A program made the translations under genes and the position numbers. A model generated the notes under the pieces. The model saw only the letters and a list, made by a program, of their open reading frames with translations, had not been told where the DNA came from and made no database searches. A DNA stretch of 28,520 nt. Origin: JABMRP01 sp964444795 (GTDB taxonomy: Bacteria; Planctomycetota; Planctomycetia; Pirellulales; Thermoguttaceae). This document shows positions 24,649 through 28,520 of this stretch, in pieces; positions within the stretch are counted from its first letter, which is position 1; every line of letters begins with the position of its first letter. The stretch is from NCBI GenBank assembly GCA_964444795.1, contig CAYUIQ010000099.1, positions 1-28,520 on the forward strand, read 5' to 3'.

Positions 24649-27600
24649 CTATTGGATGTCCAAGCGTGTCGGGAAGTTTGCCGGCGCGCCGCCGACCCAG
24701 TTCAGTCCTTGGTAGGCACCTTCGACTTCTTTGCCGTCATGGAAGCGGACTTTGAAGTTCGTCTTCTTCTTGCAGTTCAGATGCACGCGTGAGACAATCG
24801 GCTCGCCCGGCTGCACGAGAATCGTGCCGAGTGCGTCGCGGTTTGCTGTGCAGTTGAACGTCAGCAGCGAACCGTCGTCGCGGACTAGAACATAGGCCGA
24901 ACTGACGGCGATCTCTTCCATGGCCTTGAAGATTTCATAGGGGATGCCGTCGCCGGTCCACTCCCACTGGACCCGATCGAGATAGTCGCTGCCCTCGGTC
25001 GTCCTTCCAAACCAGCCGCCGATCGTCTTGATGTAGTCCTGGCTGGTGACCCGGGGCATCCGTTTTCCATGACGGGTGTTTTCAGCATCCGGCACATATT
25101 CAAAGTTGTGAACATGGGGATCAATGACGAAGGCTTGGCGCAAGGTGCCGGAGGGCCATTCCATCAACTGCATGCCGGCGCCCAGGGCATTCATCACACC
25201 TTGGAGATACTGCTCTTCGCCGGTGAGGAGATAGAGGTAATAGACCCCATACATCCGCCAGCCGGACCAGCCGTGGGGCGAGGTCATCATCTGGGCGCCT
25301 CGCCTGACATCGTTCCAAGCTTCCCACCAGCGGGCCGTCGCGCCATTGGACCGGGCGTCGGTATCAAGAAGCCGAGTCAGACTTGCGTGCCCGGTAATGA
25401 ACATCCGGGCGGCATCGGCGTACTTCTTCCGCTCTTCAGGCTCGTCCTGCAACAGGGCGAACATCCCCAGTTGAAGCCCTGAACAGGCAATCGCTCCGTC
25501 CTCAAACGTATCGCTCCCTTCGGTTTTCACATCGGTACCGGAGGCAATCAGTTCGTCCATCGCCCGCTTGACCGAGCCGTAGTGCCGATCGTATCGTTCT
25601 TGCCAAAGAGGGTCGTTGACGCCCAGGGTTTTCTCTTCGGTCATGAGCTCCATCAATACTTTTGCCGGATAGAGAACGGATGTATAAGGCGCCATGCCAT
25701 AGCCGCCGTAATATCCCTTCTTGTGCTGGCGCGACAACAGGAACTCGGCAAACTCGTTGGCCATTTGCAGTGACTCGATGTCGCCGGTAGCTTGATAGCG
25801 CTTGACCAGGAGGCTGATCATGAATTCGCCATTGGTAATCCGCTCGGCATTGCCGCTGAAACGCATGCCATCCTTCTGCTTGAACAGCCGCTTCAGGACC
25901 TTTTCCAGAATCTGGTCGCCTTTTTCATCGATCTCCTGTTCAGGGAAGTACTTGGCAGCCAGGTAGAATCCCAGCAGCCCGTAGTAACACTCGCAGGAGT
26001 AGCCGTCAATGCTGTCCGTAAAGCCCCGTGGGGTCAGTCGCAGGGCTTCGGTCCGCCCCTTTTTCAGATACCACGACCACGGCGGCCGCACAAAGAACCG
26101 ACCGGTTGCCGCCTTGCCTCGGTCATCTTTGACGCAGACGAGGTAATACCCGATTTCTTGGGTATCGTTGAAGATAACCTGGTATTGATTCTCGCCGTTC
26201 GTTTCCACTTCGCAGGCGACCGTCTTGTTCTTTGTATTCGTGACGGTGACTCTCACCGGCCGGGAGGATGAAATTGTCAGCTCGGCAGGCTGCCCCGGCT
26301 CAAGCGTCGTGCGGTACAAATCGAACATGGGTGCCGCGGCACTGACCGCCAGCGCGGGCTTGACATCATCGAGTGTTTCAATGGGGACGAGATTGACCGT
26401 CCAGCTCTGCTCTTGGCCCGGTTCCAGTGGCGCGTACTTTGGATGATGATCGGGCACCGGAGGCTCCTGCAGCAGATCCAGACTGGCCGTGTAGATATGA
26501 TGGGCATACATCGCACGGACATATTCGATGGTGTAGGAGCCCACTGGATCGAGCGAGGACACACCCAGGATTTTGCCGTCGGGCGACATCATGTATCCCC
26601 ACATGTGAGTCGGTTCGCAGCGGAAGAAGGTCGGGAAATGGACCTTGTTCCAATGCGGATAGGCATCCATGAAGCTGTCCACGCCGAGAACCAGCGCGAT
26701 CCGCTCCGGTGCGAAAGGGGTGCTCCCCGTGTTCTTGACGGTTGCCCGGACTTGCAGATGGTTGCCAACGATGTTGTAGCCCAAGCTGTAGCGGATGTTC
26801 CCTTTTTGACCGATGAATGCCATGGGATTCTCAGGATCACGGTGCAGGCGGATCTCTTTTCCGAATCCTGGCCCCCGCCAGGCATCGCCACGGAACTCCA
26901 CATCGCGCCAGCCGCCCGCATAGCGAAACTGCAGTTCCTTCAGCGAGCCGTCATGACGGAGCGCACCGACGATTCCTTGCTCTTGCGAACCCAGGGGCGT
27001 CAGGGATTCCTGATAGACCGTTCCGGACGCGGAAAAATCCTCGAACAGGATCGGCTGCCCATAGGTGCGGACGCCGTCGATGTCCTGCAGACAGGAATCG
27101 ACGCTCAGTTCCAGCAGCCAATCGGGTTCCCCGGCGCCATCCGCCCAGATTTTCATCCGGGCCAGTCCATCCATTATTTCCATCTTCATGGTATGCCAGG
27201 TTTCGACGGTAATCGGTATCCGTTTGGAGTTGCGAGCAAGAAACCCCGCTTCGGCCTCGCCTTCTTTCATACCCGGCAGATTGAAGCAGACAAAGGCGGA
27301 TAGCCGGTCACTTTTGTTTTTCCCGTAAGAACTCAGGCAGGCGGATCCGTGATCGGTGGTGGCTTCCCGTTTTGGGACATACAGCCGAACTTCGCTAGTG
27401 GCAATCGCCTCGATGCTACCCTGGTGGAATGGGGTGACCAGTGCGCCGCCAATCCGGACGCCTTTGCCCTGCGGAGTCAAAGTCGCCGTCCCCTGGTTGT
27501 TGACACCCTCGAGTTTCTCGAAGGTCGCCCAGTCACCGGAAGCCTCGACCTTCTTCTCCGGCTGCGATGGAGACGCGGCTTCCTGGCCCGCCACGGGCGA

Positions 27601-27696
27601 TGCGGCAGAAGCGGCCACGCTCAGAGAGAGGAATGCCAGTGATGCGGGCAAGGTGTGTCGTCGTGCGGATCGCATGGTTGTGGGCCTCATGTTCAT
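24649..27696 (-). CDS. Large secreted alpha/alpha-toroid protein, probable polysaccharide-degrading enzyme
   Basis: Up to 1015 residues. The ATG at 27675 (MRSARRHTLPASLAFLSLSV) is a better start than 27696 because it gives a compact signal peptide and follows GAGG; 27696 overlaps the upstream transposase stop. Residues about 55-230 form a LamG/concanavalin-like domain. About 250-560 are beta-sandwich, including YIEYVRAMYAHHIYTASL-type strands. About 570-900 are helical repeats typical of an alpha/alpha toroid (SIDGYSCECYYGLLGFYLAA, DTFEDGAIACSGLQLGMFAL, GWSGWRMYGVYYLYLLTGEE). A C-terminal beta-domain ends the protein. Residues in the toroid rich in Asp, Glu and His (HVHNFEYVPDAENTRHGKR) are candidates for an active site. 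No known family motif is certain to me. It is first in the two-gene unit with the 891-residue protein. Confidence 0.78.
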   Translation of the reverse strand: MNMRPTTMRSARRHTLPASLAFLSLSVAASAASPVAGQEAASPSQPEKKVEASGDWATFEKLEGVNNQGTATLTPQGKGVRIGGALVTPFHQGSIEAIATSEVRLYVPKREATTDHGSACLSSYGKNKSDRLSAFVCFNLPGMKEGEAEAGFLARNSKRIPITVETWHTMKMEIMDGLARMKIWADGAGEPDWLLELSVDSCLQDIDGVRTYGQPILFEDFSASGTVYQESLTPLGSQEQGIVGALRHDGSLKELQFRYAGGWRDVEFRGDAWRGPGFGKEIRLHRDPENPMAFIGQKGNIRYSLGYNIVGNHLQVRATVKNTGSTPFAPERIALVLGVDSFMDAYPHWNKVHFPTFFRCEPTHMWGYMMSPDGKILGVSSLDPVGSYTIEYVRAMYAHHIYTASLDLLQEPPVPDHHPKYAPLEPGQEQSWTVNLVPIETLDDVKPALAVSAAAPMFDLYRTTLEPGQPAELTISSSRPVRVTVTNTKNKTVACEVETNGENQYQVIFNDTQEIGYYLVCVKDDRGKAATGRFFVRPPWSWYLKKGRTEALRLTPRGFTDSIDGYSCECYYGLLGFYLAAKYFPEQEIDEKGDQILEKVLKRLFKQKDGMRFSGNAERITNGEFMISLLVKRYQATGDIESLQMANEFAEFLLSRQHKKGYYGGYGMAPYTSVLYPAKVLMELMTEEKTLGVNDPLWQERYDRHYGSVKRAMDELIASGTDVKTEGSDTFEDGAIACSGLQLGMFALLQDEPEERKKYADAARMFITGHASLTRLLDTDARSNGATARWWEAWNDVRRGAQMMTSPHGWSGWRMYGVYYLYLLTGEEQYLQGVMNALGAGMQLMEWPSGTLRQAFVIDPHVHNFEYVPDAENTRHGKRMPRVTSQDYIKTIGGWFGRTTEGSDYLDRVQWEWTGDGIPYEIFKAMEEIAVSSAYVLVRDDGSLLTFNCTANRDALGTILVQPGEPIVSRVHLNCKKKTNFKVRFHDGKEVEGAYQGLNWVGGAPANFPTRLDIQ

Positions 27697-27824
27697 CTGC
27701 GGTCAAAGCCCCCGGGTACCCTCGCCCCGATCTTGACGAGCTTCTCCCGCAGCGTTGTCAGCGACCAGTGCTTCACGTCACGGGGCAGGGCAAGCCAATG
27801 CAAGAAGTTGGCCAGCTTGTAAGG
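27693..27824 (-). pseudogene. IS1380-family transposase C-terminal scrap
   Basis: The minus strand reads YKLANFLHWLALPRDV, KHWSLTTLREKLVKIG and ARV before a stop at 27693-27695. The TTLREKLxKIGAxV block is the hallmark near-C-terminal end of IS1380-type DDE transposases. An upstream stop follows within 10 codons and no DDE residues remain. Its stop overlaps the first possible ATG of the 1015-residue gene, so the insertion scar abuts that gene's start and may have replaced its promoter region. Bases 27825-28072 show no gene; a perfect 8-bp palindrome arm pair (CCAAGGAA/TTCCTTGG) lies at 27967-27984. Confidence 0.78.
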
Positions 27825-28072
27825 CCTACGATCATCCTACTATCCGCGAATGGAGGTGTCCATCATCCAACGGAAACGAAAACCCGTGCTGTGGCCCCCC
27901 TCTTTCAGGTCGTAGCGGGCGTGCGACAAGAGAGAACACGTGTGTCTGGCGACGCTCTAACGCAGTCCAAGGAACATTCCTTGGCTGGGATATGGGACGT
28001 TCCAGCCCTGGTCAGCCGCAACTCTAGGCTGGCCAGTCCAGACAACTCCTCTCATCAAACTATGCGCCCAGT

Positions 28073-28186
28073 ACCCATGAAAACTGGACGCGAATAGGAC
28101 ACTTTCGACGCTCTGCTATAGCCTCCCATTCCCCGCGGGCGAAGGGCCATCTGGCTCCGAGTCGGGCGAGCCGCTAACGCGCTTGG
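28073..28186 (+). repeat. Diverged dispersed repeat (partner 8366-8470, inverted)
   Basis: Shares with the reverse complement of 8366-8470 the ATGAAAACTGGACGCGAATAGG block, CCCATTCCCCGCGGGCGAAG, GGGCCATCT and GCTAACGCG, at moderate identity with small gaps. A looser match extends left to about 28000. Both copies lie next to mobile-element debris. No consistent reading frame. Confidence 0.6.
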
Positions 28187-28223
28187 GCCCGAAACACCGG
28201 GTGCGCGAACCTGCCGAGGTGTT

Positions 28224-28468
28224 CACGACTGAGACAAGACACGGCAAGATGGCAAGTGCATTCGGTGGCGCATAGTATGATGCTTAAAGACGCCGCCGCA
28301 AGTTGCGGGCATGCTACGCGAGGCCGTTGAGCCGTGGCCGCCCCCTCGTCGGGCAGTCCAGGCGCGCGCTCATAGATGCTCCCGTACCAAGGTGCCGACT
28401 ATGGTGCCGACATCTTGCAGAAAGGTGCCGATATTGGTGCCCACAGATTTGCCGCTTGTGGGTACAAT
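28224..28468 (-). repeat. Right copy of long inverted repeat (partner 475-717)
   Basis: Read on the minus strand it runs from ATTGTACCCA through two GGCACC pairs (28424-28444 and 28391-28411), ATGAGCGCGCG and TGCACTTGCCATCTTGCC, to AGTCGTG, in the same order as the left copy. The minus frame here gives KSVGTNIGTFLQDVGTIVGT and a stop after LVREHL, while the left copy has a changed frame after VGTL, so only the first half could be a protein tail. Confidence 0.85.
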
Positions 28469-28473
28469 AGAAA

Positions 28474-28509
28474 AGGCTTTTCTCATCGCGAAGCCGATGA
28501 TAAAAGCCT
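28474..28509 (-). terminator. Strong hairpin at the right end
   Basis: AGGCTTTT-x-TCATCG, 6-nt loop, CGATGA-x-AAAAGCCT: a 14-bp stem with one mismatch. Read on the minus strand it is followed by TTCTATTG, as in the tRNA terminator at 334-365 (CTCTATTG). It stands in the same position relative to the inverted repeat as that terminator does, though closer. Confidence 0.6.
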
Positions 28510-28520
28510 CTTGGACGAAG

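Noticed and set aside
27967..27984. Perfect palindrome CCAAGGAA/TTCCTTGG as an operator
   Set aside because: It stands in a gene-free stretch some 300 bases from the nearest start with mobile debris between; no second copy was seen, so no regulator site can be claimed.

Overview
The window looks like a chromosomal accessory region of a planctomycete (Planctomycetota, probably Pirellulales-like). This is inferred from secreted sulfatases, a protein with a CxxCH segment and a planctomycete-type 'LPPKSVGSHASRLI' motif, secreted VCBS and LamG proteins, an AraC/XylR-type regulator remnant and high GC; it is not proven from a marker gene. The only clear housekeeping gene is hrpA (862-4815, minus). 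Everything else is carbohydrate-degradation cargo embedded in mobile-element debris.

Left end (1-860): an IS21 IstB scrap, the 3' half of a tRNA-Arg(TCG) followed by its terminator hairpin (a likely integrase attachment site), and a repeat of about 243 bp (475-717) that returns in inverted orientation at the right end (28224-28468). The two copies nearly bracket the window. Right end (27693-28520): an IS1380 transposase tail, a diverged repeat shared in inverse orientation with 8366-8470, the second inverted-repeat copy, and a strong hairpin.

5.0-10.0 kb: integrase C-terminal debris, an intact polysaccharide lyase, a one-base frameshifted sulfatase, the 5' remnant of a gene behind it, an IS91-type transposase scrap, a truncated group II intron with a broken reverse transcriptase, and an internally deleted XylR-type regulator.

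10.4-21.7 kb (plus strand): eight closely spaced frames, operon-like: an alpha-galactosidase-like protein without its catalytic barrel, two tandem paralogous secreted proteins of unknown function, a VCBS protein, a GH32, a frameshifted GH32-like remnant, a GH172 (DUF2961), and a sulfatase. GH32 with GH172 points to fructan or fructoside/arabinoside breakdown. 21.9-27.7 kb (minus strand): two large secreted (alpha/alpha)-barrel proteins, operon-like, of unassigned substrate.

The most unusual feature is a recurring pattern of in-frame deletion-fusions: GH32 + CxxCH fragment + sulfatase tail in one frame, sulfatase + tyrosine recombinase in another, and collapsed alpha-galactosidase and XylR genes. 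The cargo looks like a decaying island in which deletions have joined genes while keeping frames open. All family calls are from reading motifs; no search was run.
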